From: Alphaproteobacteria bacterium
GTDB lineage: Bacteria; Pseudomonadota; Alphaproteobacteria; UBA3830
Assembly (NCBI GenBank): GCA_017649895.1
Contig: JAGCFW010000007.1
Location: forward strand, 62,001 to 126,000
Reading direction: 5' to 3'
DNA: 64,000 nucleotides
In this document: positions 35,876-45,915 of the stretch, in pieces
How the letters are laid out: the number at the start of each line of letters is the position of its first letter
Numbering within the stretch: the stretch's first letter is position 1
Notes under the pieces: model-generated
Seen by the model: only the letters and a program-made list of their open reading frames with translations
Database searches by the model: none
What the model was told of the DNA's origin: nothing
Program-made: the position numbers and the translations under genes

Positions 35876-37831
35876 ATGACACACAAATTACTATGGGAAC
35901 CAACCAAAGAGAGAATCCAAAATAGCAATGCTGTTAAATTCATACAGCTTGTAAAAGATACTTACGGTTACAACGGAAAGACCTTCAATGATTTATGGAA
36001 ATGGTCAGTTACCCATCCGAAAGAGTTTTGGAATGCCATATGGGATTTCGGAGGAGTTATAGGTGATAAAGGTGGAAGATTAGCCAATGATGCGGAAAAG
36101 TTTTGGGAATACAGATATTTTCCTGATGCAAAACTGAATTTCGCAGAAAATTTTCTTCAAAGACGAGATGATGGGCCGGCACTCATATTCTATTGCGAAG
36201 ATAAAATTAAGAAGACCTATTCATGGAAACAATTGTACGAAACTGTAGCGCGACTGGCAGATGCTCTAAAGAAAGCCGGGGTGAAAGAAGGAGATGTTGT
36301 CAGCGGATATGTCGCCAATATGCCTGAAACCACGATGGCTGCATTGGCCACTATTAGTATCGGCGCGATCTGGTCATCGTGTTCTCCGGATTTTGGTGTA
36401 CCAGGTGCCTTGGATAGATTTTCTCAGGTAAAACCGAAAATACTCTTTGCGGTTGACGGATATTATTACAAAAGCAAAGTCTTCAATAATGCAGAGAAAA
36501 TCAAAAGTGTTGTGGATCAAGTTCCAAGTATTGAAAAAACGATCATTATCCCTCTTATAAATGCAGGATTGCCAGAAGGTTGCCGTACCGAGTCCGTACT
36601 GTTCGATGATTTTCTGACAAAGGGAGAGCTGCCGGAACTCACTTTCAAAAAGTACCCTTTTACTCACCCTATATACATATTGTTTACTTCAGGAACGACG
36701 GGCGTACCTAAGTGTATTGTCCATGGAGCGGGAGGAACTCTGTTGCAACACAAAAAAGAGCAACTCATACACTGCGATATTAAAAAAGATGATATGGTGT
36801 TCTACTTTACCACTTGCAGCTGGATGATGTGGAACTGGACGACCTCCATTCTCTCGCAGGGAGCGACGGTAATTCAATACGAAGGAAACCCGATGTATCC
36901 TAAAGCCGATGTATTGTTTGATATTGCGGACGAATGCGGCATGACATTCTTCGGAACGTCCGCAAAATATTTGGATACAATTTTAACTTTAAATATTGTT
37001 CCTTCGAAAACACACAAACTGAAAGAACTGAGAACCATCGGATCTACTGGATCTCCGCTGTGTAGCGAAGTTTGCGACTTCGTTTACCGAGACATAAAGA
37101 AAGATTTGCATCTCAATTCTTTCTCCGGTGGAACAGACATAGTTTCGTCTTTCTGTATGGGTAATCCGATTTCGCCTGTTTATTCGGGGGAAATGCAAGG
37201 ATTCGGTTTGGGAATGAATGTTAAAGTTTATGATGAAAATCAGAACGAATTGCCTGTAGGTAAACAGGGTGAGCTAACTTGTGTCACCCCTTTTGCATCT
37301 CAACCTATCAAATTCTGGAATGATGAAAATAATAAAAGATTGATCAAAGCATATTTTGAAAAATTTGATAACTGCTGGTGCCACGGGGATTGGCTCGAAA
37401 GAACCGAACATGATGGTGTGTTTATTTCCGGACGAGCGGACGCGGTTTTGAATCCGTCGGGAGTAAGAATCGGAACAGCGGAAATTTATTCTCAGGTACA
37501 AAAAGTTGAAGAGGTAATCGAATGTTGCGCTGTCGGACAAAAGTGGAACAATGACGAAAGGATTATTTTGTTCGTAGTTTTGCGCGATGGAGTAAAATTA
37601 GACGATGATCTGAAAAACAAGATTAAGAAAGTCATTCGAGACAACGCAACACCAAGACACGTACCGAGCAAAATTATTCAGGTCAGCGGAGTACCAAAAA
37701 CCCACAACGGAAAACTCATAGAGATCGCGGTGAAAAACGTAATTCACGGAATCGAAGTGGTCAACAAGGACTCAATCGAAAATCCTGAAATACTGGAGGA
37801 ATTCAAAAACATACCAGAGCTCCAGTTTTGA
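35876..37831 (+). CDS. aacS: Acetoacetyl-CoA synthetase
   Basis: Activates acetoacetate with ATP to acetoacetyl-CoA, returning the product of PHB breakdown to central metabolism. The 651 residues have the family N-terminus (LLWEPTKERI) and adenylate-forming motifs TSGTTGVPKCIVHGAGG, YVANMPET, GEMQGFGLG, GRADAVLNPSGVRIGTAE and the catalytic Lys in PKTHNGKLIE. The Rossmann pattern and length fit AacS rather than acetyl-CoA synthetase. An AAAAGGAAAT site precedes the ATG. A CtrA-box-like site lies upstream. Together with phaA and phaZ it forms a PHB-use route. Confidence 0.95.
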   Translation: MTHKLLWEPTKERIQNSNAVKFIQLVKDTYGYNGKTFNDLWKWSVTHPKEFWNAIWDFGGVIGDKGGRLANDAEKFWEYRYFPDAKLNFAENFLQRRDDGPALIFYCEDKIKKTYSWKQLYETVARLADALKKAGVKEGDVVSGYVANMPETTMAALATISIGAIWSSCSPDFGVPGALDRFSQVKPKILFAVDGYYYKSKVFNNAEKIKSVVDQVPSIEKTIIIPLINAGLPEGCRTESVLFDDFLTKGELPELTFKKYPFTHPIYILFTSGTTGVPKCIVHGAGGTLLQHKKEQLIHCDIKKDDMVFYFTTCSWMMWNWTTSILSQGATVIQYEGNPMYPKADVLFDIADECGMTFFGTSAKYLDTILTLNIVPSKTHKLKELRTIGSTGSPLCSEVCDFVYRDIKKDLHLNSFSGGTDIVSSFCMGNPISPVYSGEMQGFGLGMNVKVYDENQNELPVGKQGELTCVTPFASQPIKFWNDENNKRLIKAYFEKFDNCWCHGDWLERTEHDGVFISGRADAVLNPSGVRIGTAEIYSQVQKVEEVIECCAVGQKWNNDERIILFVVLRDGVKLDDDLKNKIKKVIRDNATPRHVPSKIIQVSGVPKTHNGKLIEIAVKNVIHGIEVVNKDSIENPEILEEFKNIPELQF

Positions 37832-37850
37832 TGTAAAAATTTGAATTTTT

Positions 37851-37902
37851 AAAGCTTCACTTTTTTCGATATTCCTTGATAATATTGATAGGGTGAAACT
37901 TT
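37851..37902. terminator. Possible bidirectional terminator between aacS and rsmA
   Basis: AAAGCTTCAC (37851-37860) pairs with GTGAAACTTT (37893-37902) over ten positions with one wobble. A nested pairing ATATT/AATAT lies within. The convergent gene order fits a shared terminator, but the loop is large. Confidence 0.4.
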
Positions 37903-37966
37903 ATTTGAGGGTTTTATTCCGTCGAGACAAGTTAACGTATCCGTTTGAGATGAACCTGGTGAAGAA

Positions 37967-38800
37967 TTATTTTCCTAAATAAGAAATCAGTTTTTGAAAA
38001 TCTTCCACGGAAATTTCTTCTGCTCGCACTAAACGTGAATAACCTAAATCTTCTAAGATTTCTTCAATATTCTCTGCGTATTTTCGAAGAGTTTTGGCAA
38101 GCAGCTTTCTTCGATGCAAGAAGGCATCGTTCAGCACGGAAGAAAAAAAATTATAATCTTCCGTCACTTTTTTGGGCGTAAATTTCACCACTGTAGACTT
38201 AACCTTCGGCGGAGGTGTAAAACACCCTGGGTCCAAATCAAACACTTTTTCAACCTTGGATTTCCACTGGGTTAGTACAGATAACTTCCCATACGACTTT
38301 GTACTTGGCTTTGCGTAAAGCCTATCCGCAACTTCCTTCTGAAACATTAAAATCAATTTTTCGTACTTATCAAAATTTGCAAGCCACTTTGTAAGAAGAA
38401 CAGTGGACACATTATACGGAAGATTCGAGATAATCACCTGCGGAGAAACTTCCTCCTCTCTCAACTTCAAGGCGTCTTTTTCTATGACTTCCAACTTTCC
38501 GTTGAATAACTCCGACAGCCCTCGCCAAACCTCCGCCCAACGTCTATCGATTTCTACAACGAACAATTTTTTTATCGGCCGTTTCAGAATCTCCAGAGTA
38601 ATACCTCCGGGACCGGGTCCGACCTCCATTACAACTTTACCCGCAAGATCTCCTGCCGAAGCAACTATTTTCCGATTTATATTCGCATCAAAAAGAAAAT
38701 TTTGCCCAAACTTCTTCGTCGTTCGATTTTGAAAGGTATCAAATACTTGCTTCGCAGTCAGTTGATCAGAGCTGTGAAACAAAGTCTGATGTTTTTCCAT
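37967..38800 (-). CDS. rsmA: 16S rRNA (adenine1518/1519-N6) dimethyltransferase
   Basis: Dimethylates the two adenosines in the 16S 3' hairpin (formerly KsgA). The 277 residues carry KKFGQNFLFD at the N-terminus, the SAM motif MEVGPGPGGIT and the catalytic NLPYNVST motif. The start ATG at 38800 overlaps the end of surA by 35 bases; no later ATG gives the family N-terminus. The surA-rsmA pairing is normal, but pdxA, often between them, is missing. Confidence 0.95.
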   Translation of the reverse strand: MEKHQTLFHSSDQLTAKQVFDTFQNRTTKKFGQNFLFDANINRKIVASAGDLAGKVVMEVGPGPGGITLEILKRPIKKLFVVEIDRRWAEVWRGLSELFNGKLEVIEKDALKLREEEVSPQVIISNLPYNVSTVLLTKWLANFDKYEKLILMFQKEVADRLYAKPSTKSYGKLSVLTQWKSKVEKVFDLDPGCFTPPPKVKSTVVKFTPKKVTEDYNFFSSVLNDAFLHRRKLLAKTLRKYAENIEEILEDLGYSRLVRAEEISVEDFQKLISYLGK

Positions 38801-40052
38801 ATCTTTTATCTAATTTTATGTCAGCTCTTTTCTTTAGCTCAGATAACTCTTTATCCGAGAAAATACTGAACTTTTCATTGATTTTCTGATTACGTATATC
38901 ATCCAGCGTTGGCTCTGGAATCTTTTCTTCTCTTCGATCTAATACACAGAATACAAACAAAGCTTGTTCGTTCGATACAACTCGACTTAAACCATTAACA
39001 GGACAATGCTCAACCGCTTTTCGAACTTCAGGAGCCATAGCTTCCAAAATTCCTGATAACGGCTCTGAAACAAAACATCCGATCGTACGAGCTTGATCTA
39101 TAAAAGCTTTTGCATTCGAATAACGACTCCTCAGCTGATTGATCAAAGACCGAGTATCCTGCCCATTTGCATATTCCGGACGAGGTACACCAACCTGAAT
39201 GAAACGCAAATGAGTAATGCTATCCTTTCCTGCCTCTCTCTTATCCCGAAGTTGTAAGATATAAAATCCCCTGCTGTTCTGAACTACTCGAGATTCGCCA
39301 ACTCTCATGGATTTCAAAGCAGAATATTCTTCACGCGAAAGTTGCCCTTCATATATCCACCCCAAATCTCCGCCGTTTCTAGCATCAGGACTTTTTGAAA
39401 ATTTACGAGCCAACTCCCCAAATCTGGCGTTCTGTGCCAACATATGGTTAATCGTATATGCTCTGTCCTTAACCGCTTTTACGCTGCTGGAATCTGTGAC
39501 AGGGAAAAACATTCTGGATACTAAAAATGATTCCTTTTTTTTGTTTTCTTTAATACCATCAAGAGTCGCAACTAACTCTCTTTCCGTTATGTTGACATTC
39601 TTTCCATATTTAGCTTTAACGTACTCTATCCACGATAAATTAACTCGAATGCTGTGCTTAAATGCTTTCAGATTTATACCTTTACTCACCAATAATTTTG
39701 AAAAGCTTTCGCTGCTCATGTTGTTACGTTTGGCAATGCTCGCAAAAGAGTCTTCAATATCATTCTCCGAAACCCAATCCACTTTGCCAGCGAACTTTTT
39801 CAACAATCCCCATTTTATCTCTTCGGTTATCATGCTTTTCAATATTTCTCTACGAAGCTCGGCACTGTCTTTCATACCGGAAGATAATATCGCCATCTTC
39901 ACCTGATCATCCAAGTCCAAAGAGGTAATAATATTTCCGTTTACTATCGCAACGATACCCTCATATTTTATGGGCTGCTCCCAGTCCTTCGCATGGATAT
40001 GATCCACAACCACTGCTCCACATCCACATAGCAATAGCAAAAACCTGTTCAT
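38766..40052 (-). CDS. surA: Periplasmic peptidyl-prolyl isomerase SurA
   Basis: Chaperone for outer-membrane protein folding. The signal peptide covers about residues 1-20. The N-terminal SurA domain is followed by a parvulin (PpiC-like) domain at about 180-280 with FGELARKFSKSPDARNGGDLGW and VVQNSRGFYILQLRDKRE. A second, degenerate parvulin-like region and a C-terminal helix follow. The 428 residues are normal. It is upstream of rsmA, overlapping it. Confidence 0.9.
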   Translation of the reverse strand: MNRFLLLLCGCGAVVVDHIHAKDWEQPIKYEGIVAIVNGNIITSLDLDDQVKMAILSSGMKDSAELRREILKSMITEEIKWGLLKKFAGKVDWVSENDIEDSFASIAKRNNMSSESFSKLLVSKGINLKAFKHSIRVNLSWIEYVKAKYGKNVNITERELVATLDGIKENKKKESFLVSRMFFPVTDSSSVKAVKDRAYTINHMLAQNARFGELARKFSKSPDARNGGDLGWIYEGQLSREEYSALKSMRVGESRVVQNSRGFYILQLRDKREAGKDSITHLRFIQVGVPRPEYANGQDTRSLINQLRSRYSNAKAFIDQARTIGCFVSEPLSGILEAMAPEVRKAVEHCPVNGLSRVVSNEQALFVFCVLDRREEKIPEPTLDDIRNQKINEKFSIFSDKELSELKKRADIKLDKRYGKTSDFVSQL

Positions 40053-40221
40053 ATTCTCTCCGAAGCTTTAAAGTCTATCTGAATTATACTACAAAAGTAC
40101 GATCAATTAAATATTTCGCTTTTGTTTCTTAATATTATTCGAAATTAATCTTTTATTTTCTTTTTATCTCTAAGATAAATTCTGAAGTAAAGAAGTGAAA
40201 ACACAAAGAAGGAAGGAAAAG

Positions 40222-41970
40222 ATGCTTTTCGATCATGAGTTAGCCTGGAAAGATCCAGCGGTTTATCAGGAAATTTACAATAATTCTATCGCAGAACCCG
40301 AAAAATTTTGGGAATATCATCGAAAAAAATTATTTCCGGAAAATTGTTATAACGCATCATATAACTGTATAGATCGACACGCCGAAAAGGATCCCAATAA
40401 AATTGCTATCGTTTGGTATGGAGATGAATATTGCGAAAGGAGGGAAATATCCTACGGGAAACTGTTGGAAATGACAAAAAAAATAGCATCTGAACTTATG
40501 CGCAGAGGAATACGAAAAGGAGACAGCGTCACAATTTGCATGCCGATGGTTCCGGAAAGCATAGCTGCAATGCTAGCATGCTGCCGTATCGGCGCTGTTC
40601 ATAATGTCGTATTTTCCGGATTTTCAGCAACAGCGTTAAATGAGAGAATTTTCAGATCTTCTTCGAAAGTTGTTATCACTATAACCGGAAGCAATCGCGG
40701 AGGGAAATTCGTTCCGTCCCTAAAAAATGTTTTGACGGCAACAAAAGACCTGGATGTAGATGTTCTCCTCATCGACCATGTAGATGATTTTTCGATTGAC
40801 GAACGTACGATAGAACCAATTGCAATGGACTACAACGACGACATGTTCACACTTTATACATCCGGATCGACAAAAGAACCAAAAAGAGTTTTTCATACTT
40901 GCGGTGGATATCAGTTATACTCAGCCATGACTTTCAAATATATATTCGATGTGAGGGAAGATGATGTTCATTTTTGCACTTCGGACATTGGTTGGATTAC
41001 CGGACACAGTTATATAACGTATGCACCACTGTTTTTCGGATTAAAATTGGTTATATTTTCGGGAACTCCCATGTACCCGAGGGGCGGAAGATATTGGGAA
41101 ATTATAGAGCAAGAAAAAGTAACCATTCTTTACTCTGCCCCCAGCGCAATCAGATGTTTGGCATCTCTCGGAGATGAAGTTTTGGATAATTACGATTTCT
41201 CAACTTTGCGAGTCTTAGGCTGTGTCGGAGAACCTATGAATGAAGCGGCATGGCAATGGTATTTCGATAATATCGGAAAAGGCAGATGCCCAATCATGGA
41301 TACCTGGTGGCAAACCGAAACCGGTGGCATAATGCTGGCCCCTCTGTGCAATTTGGAACAAAAACCGTGTTTTGCTGCAAAACCGTTCTTCGGAATCGTC
41401 CCTGATATTAAGAATGATGAGCTGATAATCGCGAAAAAAAATTGGCCGGGATTATCTTCAAATTTCTCAAGAAATGATGGGAAAATTTATCACACGGGCG
41501 ACAAGGCAATGCGAGATGCAGACGGAGATTTCAGAATTCTTGGGCGTATTGATGATGTCGTTAATATTTCCGGGCATCGTTTGGGAACTTCAGAAGTCGA
41601 AAGTGTCGTCAATGCTCTCGGAGAAATCGAAGAAAGTGCTGCGATAGGAATTCCGCATCGAATCAAAGGACAGGCGCTGTGTATTTTTGTGACCACCACT
41701 ACCCCGCTCGATCAAGAAAAACAAGAAAGTGTTTCTCAGGAAATAACTTCGCGCATTCGACAGGATATTGGAGCTATCGCTAAACCTGATCGAGTTGTAT
41801 TCATTCCCGAATTACCGAAAACACGTTCCGGAAAAATCAAAAGAAATATTCTCAAGGCAATCGGAGAAAAAAAGGAAATCGACTATAGATGCCCTGATCT
41901 TGAATCGGTAATCAATATCGAATGTGTAAAACAAATCGAAATGGCAATGCACAGCGCCGTGAAGCTATAA
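40222..41970 (+). CDS. Acetyl-CoA synthetase-like acyl-CoA ligase with altered P-loop
   Basis: This 582-residue enzyme (from ATG 40222, with GGAAGGAAAAG upstream; a GTG at 40195 is possible) resembles acetyl/propionyl-CoA synthetase but is about 70 residues shorter. WWQTETGGIM, DDVVNISGHRLGTSEVES and the catalytic Lys in KTRSGKIKRNIL are intact. The ATP-binding P-loop reads TSGSTKEPKRV instead of TSGSTGKPKGV: both glycines are replaced (by Lys and Arg) and the first Lys by Glu. Activation of acetate, propionate or another short acid is likely; reduced activity is possible. It is monocistronic and followed by a hairpin terminator. Confidence 0.82.
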   Translation: MLFDHELAWKDPAVYQEIYNNSIAEPEKFWEYHRKKLFPENCYNASYNCIDRHAEKDPNKIAIVWYGDEYCERREISYGKLLEMTKKIASELMRRGIRKGDSVTICMPMVPESIAAMLACCRIGAVHNVVFSGFSATALNERIFRSSSKVVITITGSNRGGKFVPSLKNVLTATKDLDVDVLLIDHVDDFSIDERTIEPIAMDYNDDMFTLYTSGSTKEPKRVFHTCGGYQLYSAMTFKYIFDVREDDVHFCTSDIGWITGHSYITYAPLFFGLKLVIFSGTPMYPRGGRYWEIIEQEKVTILYSAPSAIRCLASLGDEVLDNYDFSTLRVLGCVGEPMNEAAWQWYFDNIGKGRCPIMDTWWQTETGGIMLAPLCNLEQKPCFAAKPFFGIVPDIKNDELIIAKKNWPGLSSNFSRNDGKIYHTGDKAMRDADGDFRILGRIDDVVNISGHRLGTSEVESVVNALGEIEESAAIGIPHRIKGQALCIFVTTTTPLDQEKQESVSQEITSRIRQDIGAIAKPDRVVFIPELPKTRSGKIKRNILKAIGEKKEIDYRCPDLESVINIECVKQIEMAMHSAVKL

Positions 41971-41972
41971 TT

Positions 41973-41997
41973 GAATCCCCGATTTGCTCGGGGATTC
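41973..41997 (+). terminator. Hairpin terminator after the acyl-CoA ligase
   Basis: A perfect ten-base inverted repeat GAATCCCCGA / TCGGGGATTC with a five-base loop (TTTGC) begins two bases after the stop codon. The tail TCTTGACGGATTTT is only weakly T-rich, so it may act as a bidirectional terminator against the convergent EAL gene. Confidence 0.65.
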
Positions 41998-42012
41998 TCT
42001 TGACGGATTTTA

Positions 42013-42705
42013 CTATATACAATAGTAAGCCTTCATGGGTGTTTTGGCTAAACCGGAGAGCAGTTCGCAGAAACTTACAAACGGAGTAGGTTTTTGCTTT
42101 TGGGCGGAAAAGATATACCCTTGTCCGATGTCTGCTCCAGCTTCCGCGACACAGTCCAAAACTTCGGACGTTTCGATTCCTTCCGCAATCACCTTGCAAC
42201 CTAAATCATGGGATACCTGCACGGCAAATTTCATTATGGACCTGGCTTTCTTACTGGACGGTGCCATCTGAACAAACTTTTGATCAATCTTCACAATATC
42301 AACCGGCAATTCCTGCAGAAAATTGAGAGTAGAATATTCCGTACCAAAATCATCCAGAGCTATTTTTACTCCACGTGAACGCAACAGTCCGAGATTCTTT
42401 TTTATCAGTTCTATAAATTCCGGATTAGTACTTTCATTTACCTCCAAAACTATATTTTTTCTTGAGATTTTCAGACAATCTAACTTGCTTAAAAAATCTT
42501 TTGCAAAATTCGGATCGATAGCGTCATTCGGAGTCATATTTACATACAACCGACTTTTGAAATTATAGTTCTGAAAAATAGATTCCACGATAGCTGTCGC
42601 GCTAGGAAATTCCGACAAAACTTCCTTTTGGTACAGTGCCTCATAACCCACCACGAACTCGTTTTTTAGAGAGACCAAGGGCTGTAAGCGAATTTTTTCT
42701 ATCAT
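42013..42705 (-). CDS. EAL-domain cyclic-di-GMP phosphodiesterase
   Basis: This 230-residue stand-alone EAL domain should cleave c-di-GMP to pGpG. The active-site residues are present: the EAL motif as YEALYQK, Asn in YVNMTPND, Glu in VLEVNE, Asp pair in LDDFGTEYSTL, Lys in VDIVKIDQKF, Glu in VIAEGIET and the Gln-Gly region IGQGYIF. No GGDEF or sensor domain is attached, and no diguanylate cyclase is in this window. In Caulobacter c-di-GMP switches CckA from kinase to phosphatase, so a role in this network is possible but inferred. Confidence 0.92.
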   Translation of the reverse strand: MIEKIRLQPLVSLKNEFVVGYEALYQKEVLSEFPSATAIVESIFQNYNFKSRLYVNMTPNDAIDPNFAKDFLSKLDCLKISRKNIVLEVNESTNPEFIELIKKNLGLLRSRGVKIALDDFGTEYSTLNFLQELPVDIVKIDQKFVQMAPSSKKARSIMKFAVQVSHDLGCKVIAEGIETSEVLDCVAEAGADIGQGYIFSAQKQKPTPFVSFCELLSGLAKTPMKAYYCI

Positions 42706-42791
42706 AATTGCCTTCTTCCTATAAATAATTTAAAATATGCGATACACTATCATTACCGCAGAATTGTATATAATGGCATTTTGATAATTTA

Positions 42792-44720
42792 TCAAGACCT
42801 TTCGAAAAATTTATTTAAATTTTTTGTAGTCAGCATAACGAACGACGGTCTTCCATGGCAGCATTGAGCGATATTTTCGGTAGATTCCATTTGGCGCAAT
42901 AAAGAATTCATCTCGTCAATAGATAATTTCCGGCCTGCTCTCAGACTTCCATGACATGAAATAGTCGATAAAATCAGGTGAATCTTTTTCTCCAGAGAAT
43001 AAACATCTCCCATTTGCTCGAGCTCGTCCGCAACATCATTGATTAGAGATTTTGCTTCACAGCTTCCTAAAATCGCGGGTAGAGCATTTACTATAATCAC
43101 GTCTGAAGATAATTTCTCGTATACAATTCCAAATTTTGCGATCAAATCCGAATTTTTTTCCAGCAATTCGACTTGAACTTCGGATAAGGGACATATCTCC
43201 GGCAAAAGCAAATCCTGTGATTCCAATTTGGTGTCTTTTTTTAACTTTTCCAAAGTAATTCTTTCCGCCACGGCGTGCTGGTCTATCAGAATCAAATTAT
43301 CATCATTCGCTGCCACTATGTATGTATTCGCAATCTGATAGAGGGCTGTACCAAAATGAATTTTACTTACCAAATCCTCATTTGATCTCTCCAAAATCTC
43401 AGGAAGCGGATTTTCAATAACATCGAATTTCGGCGTCTGCTGTTGCGAATTTATATCGGACTTCGACAGACTTTTGTTTTTCTGAAGAGCAAATATCCCC
43501 GAACTATACAACTTTTGCTTATTCTCATAATTCGAGAAACACCGCTGCGAAACTCCCTGATTTTTAGAAATTCCCTGACTTCGAGCAACATTCCATGTCG
43601 GCGCCATCTTGGAATCTCTCAGGTTCGTAATAGATGCTTCCGCAGAAGCCTCGGAAAATCCATCGTTCGAGCCATTCGATTCCGTTTTGCTTTGGGAATT
43701 AAATATACCATTGACGATTTCTGTGGAAGGTCGTGAAGCGCCATAAGCTGCAATTAATTTTTTCAGTGCAGAGACCAAAAAACCCCTAACCATTTCGCTT
43801 TCCTTGAACCTTATTTCCGTTTTCGCTGGATGCGCATTGACATCAACCTCGTCATGCGGCATATCCAGAAACAATATTGCAACAGGAAATCTTCCGGGAT
43901 GTATGACCCCCGAATAGGCTGACTTCAAAACCGAAGCAAAAATTTTGTCCTTGACGAATCGATTATTTACAAAGAAGTATTGGTAGCTGGATGACGACTT
44001 GTTAAAAGTCGGCACTCCGATAAACCCGTAAAGAGAATATTTTCCTTTTTCGATTTTTACCTCAAAGAGATTCTCCGCAAATTCTTCACCGAAAATATCT
44101 TTAATTCTTTGAAGCAAATTATCGACAGATTCATATGATAACTTTTTTCTATCATTGTCATACAAAGAAAATGAAACTTTTCTAAAGGATAGGGCCATTC
44201 GTTTTAATGTTTGGCGACAAGCCTCATTTTCGGAATTATCGGATTTCAAAAATTTAAGACGTGCAGGCGTAGCGTAGAACAGGTCTCGTACCGTGACAGT
44301 CGTTCCCTTCGTCCTGGAATCGGGCTCCAACTCAAGATTCCCCTCCCCTTCGGTGTTGAGACGCCAAGCCTCTCCGTTGTCGTTGTCGGAAGAAGTAATT
44401 GAAACTCGAGCAATGGACACCATGGACGGCAGAGCCTCTCCGCGAAATCCGAAGGTGTGGATATTGAATAAATTTTCATCCGATAGTTTCGATGTAGCAT
44501 GACTCAATATACAGAGCTTTAGCGAATCTTTGTCCATACCGAAGCCATTGTCGCTGACGGAAATCAAACTTTTACCAGCGTCCTCGAGCCTGATTTCAAC
44601 TTCCGTCGCTCCAGCATCTATCGCATTTTCAACTAGCTCCTTTATAACCGATGCAGGGCGCTCTATCACCTCCCCCGCAGCGATTTGATTAATCAGATTT
44701 TGAGATAATACCTTTATCAT
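42792..44720 (-). CDS. mutL: DNA mismatch repair protein MutL
   Basis: The 642 residues have the GHKL ATPase at the N-terminus (ELVENAIDAGAT, DNGFGM, TFGFRGEALPS) and a C-terminal dimerisation domain with the latent-endonuclease motif DQHAxxExxxxE (IDQHAVAERITLE). That motif is typical of organisms without MutH-type methyl-directed repair. A flexible linker (about 340-470) joins them. It stands with gpsA downstream-in-sequence on the same strand, 89 bases away; no functional link is needed. Confidence 0.95.
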   Translation of the reverse strand: MIKVLSQNLINQIAAGEVIERPASVIKELVENAIDAGATEVEIRLEDAGKSLISVSDNGFGMDKDSLKLCILSHATSKLSDENLFNIHTFGFRGEALPSMVSIARVSITSSDNDNGEAWRLNTEGEGNLELEPDSRTKGTTVTVRDLFYATPARLKFLKSDNSENEACRQTLKRMALSFRKVSFSLYDNDRKKLSYESVDNLLQRIKDIFGEEFAENLFEVKIEKGKYSLYGFIGVPTFNKSSSSYQYFFVNNRFVKDKIFASVLKSAYSGVIHPGRFPVAILFLDMPHDEVDVNAHPAKTEIRFKESEMVRGFLVSALKKLIAAYGASRPSTEIVNGIFNSQSKTESNGSNDGFSEASAEASITNLRDSKMAPTWNVARSQGISKNQGVSQRCFSNYENKQKLYSSGIFALQKNKSLSKSDINSQQQTPKFDVIENPLPEILERSNEDLVSKIHFGTALYQIANTYIVAANDDNLILIDQHAVAERITLEKLKKDTKLESQDLLLPEICPLSEVQVELLEKNSDLIAKFGIVYEKLSSDVIIVNALPAILGSCEAKSLINDVADELEQMGDVYSLEKKIHLILSTISCHGSLRAGRKLSIDEMNSLLRQMESTENIAQCCHGRPSFVMLTTKNLNKFFERS

Positions 44721-44809
44721 ATTCCCTATCTCGGCTGCATGATCAATGATATCAAGAATTTCTCAGATTACAAACTCAACTTTTTTTTCAGGTGTATTCT
44801 TTTTTAAAA

Positions 44810-45745
44810 TTATTCGAATACCGATTCTATAAACTCTTCCACAGAAATCAGCCCATAGATAACCTGATATGTTTTCATGAAAATTTTCGTAGAACAACTT
44901 AGATTTGGAACAAATTTAGCCGAAAATACTCCCTCCGCTAGCGGTCCATTCCAAGCTTGCAGAGAACCTCCGTCAGCAAGAAACTTTCCGAAAGACATAT
45001 TGCGAGACTGCAAACTCGAGCAAGTCAGGATAACGTCTCCCAGGGCCCCCACTTTTGTAAAGGTTTCCGCGCACCCTCTAAAAGATTCGGCTATTTTCGT
45101 CATCTCTTGAATTCCTTCAACCATGAATCGCGCAGCCGCACTTTGTCCGAGATTTTTTCCGTGCAAAATTCCGCAACCTATTGCCAAAACATTCTTCAAT
45201 GCCCCGGCAACCTGTAACCCGATTATGTCCTCAATTGGCTCTATTTTGAAATTCTTCGAGCTTAATTTTTTAGAAAGTTCCGAGCATTTCTCAAAATTCT
45301 TTCCTGCCAAATTAACCTTCGCCGGAAGATTCACGGAAATTTCAGCAGCAAACGAAGGCCCAGATAGAAGAAAAATCTCATTTGATAAATAACCTTCAAC
45401 GGAGTCAGAAAGCAGCCGCTTGTTTTCCAAATCGAACCCTTTTGAGCATAAAACAACAGGTATTGCAGGATCTTTCACATATTCGCAAGTTTGCTTTACA
45501 AAATTCGCCGGCACCGCAAGAAAAATCACCTCGGAATCACGCAGGCAGGACTCATCGTCTGTATAAACAATATTTTCGGCAAGAACAACTTTCGGCAACG
45601 ACACCGAATTTTCGTGATTTCGATTAACAGAATCGACTATCTGAGAATTTTTCTCAACGACCACAACTTTTTCCGATACTCGACTGAAGCACTCAGCCAA
45701 AGCGGTTCCGTAACACCCTCCGCCGACAATCCCGATTTTTTTCAA
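44810..45745 (-). CDS. gpsA: Glycerol-3-phosphate dehydrogenase [NAD(P)+]
   Basis: Makes sn-glycerol-3-phosphate for phospholipid synthesis. GGAGG precedes a TTG at 45745 by six bases, and the first residues read (M)KKIGIVGGGCYGTALAE, the normal family N-terminus; the 18 upstream codons to a distant ATG are not supported. LSGPSFAAEI and the catalytic Lys in ALKNVLAIGCG are conserved. The chain of 311 residues is usual. Confidence 0.94.
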   Translation of the reverse strand: MKKIGIVGGGCYGTALAECFSRVSEKVVVVEKNSQIVDSVNRNHENSVSLPKVVLAENIVYTDDESCLRDSEVIFLAVPANFVKQTCEYVKDPAIPVVLCSKGFDLENKRLLSDSVEGYLSNEIFLLSGPSFAAEISVNLPAKVNLAGKNFEKCSELSKKLSSKNFKIEPIEDIIGLQVAGALKNVLAIGCGILHGKNLGQSAAARFMVEGIQEMTKIAESFRGCAETFTKVGALGDVILTCSSLQSRNMSFGKFLADGGSLQAWNGPLAEGVFSAKFVPNLSCSTKIFMKTYQVIYGLISVEEFIESVFE

Positions 45746-45915
45746 AGCTATCCTCCGAACTCTCCCGAATCTTTTAACATTTTTGCAAAAACCGTTCAAC
45801 TGTTCGAAAGCCTTTTACTGCAACATAAACATCATGAAAAACAAAACATATGCCTGTTTACCATTTAATAACAACTTGAATGTAAAATACTAAACAGAGG
45901 TAATGAGAATTAATT

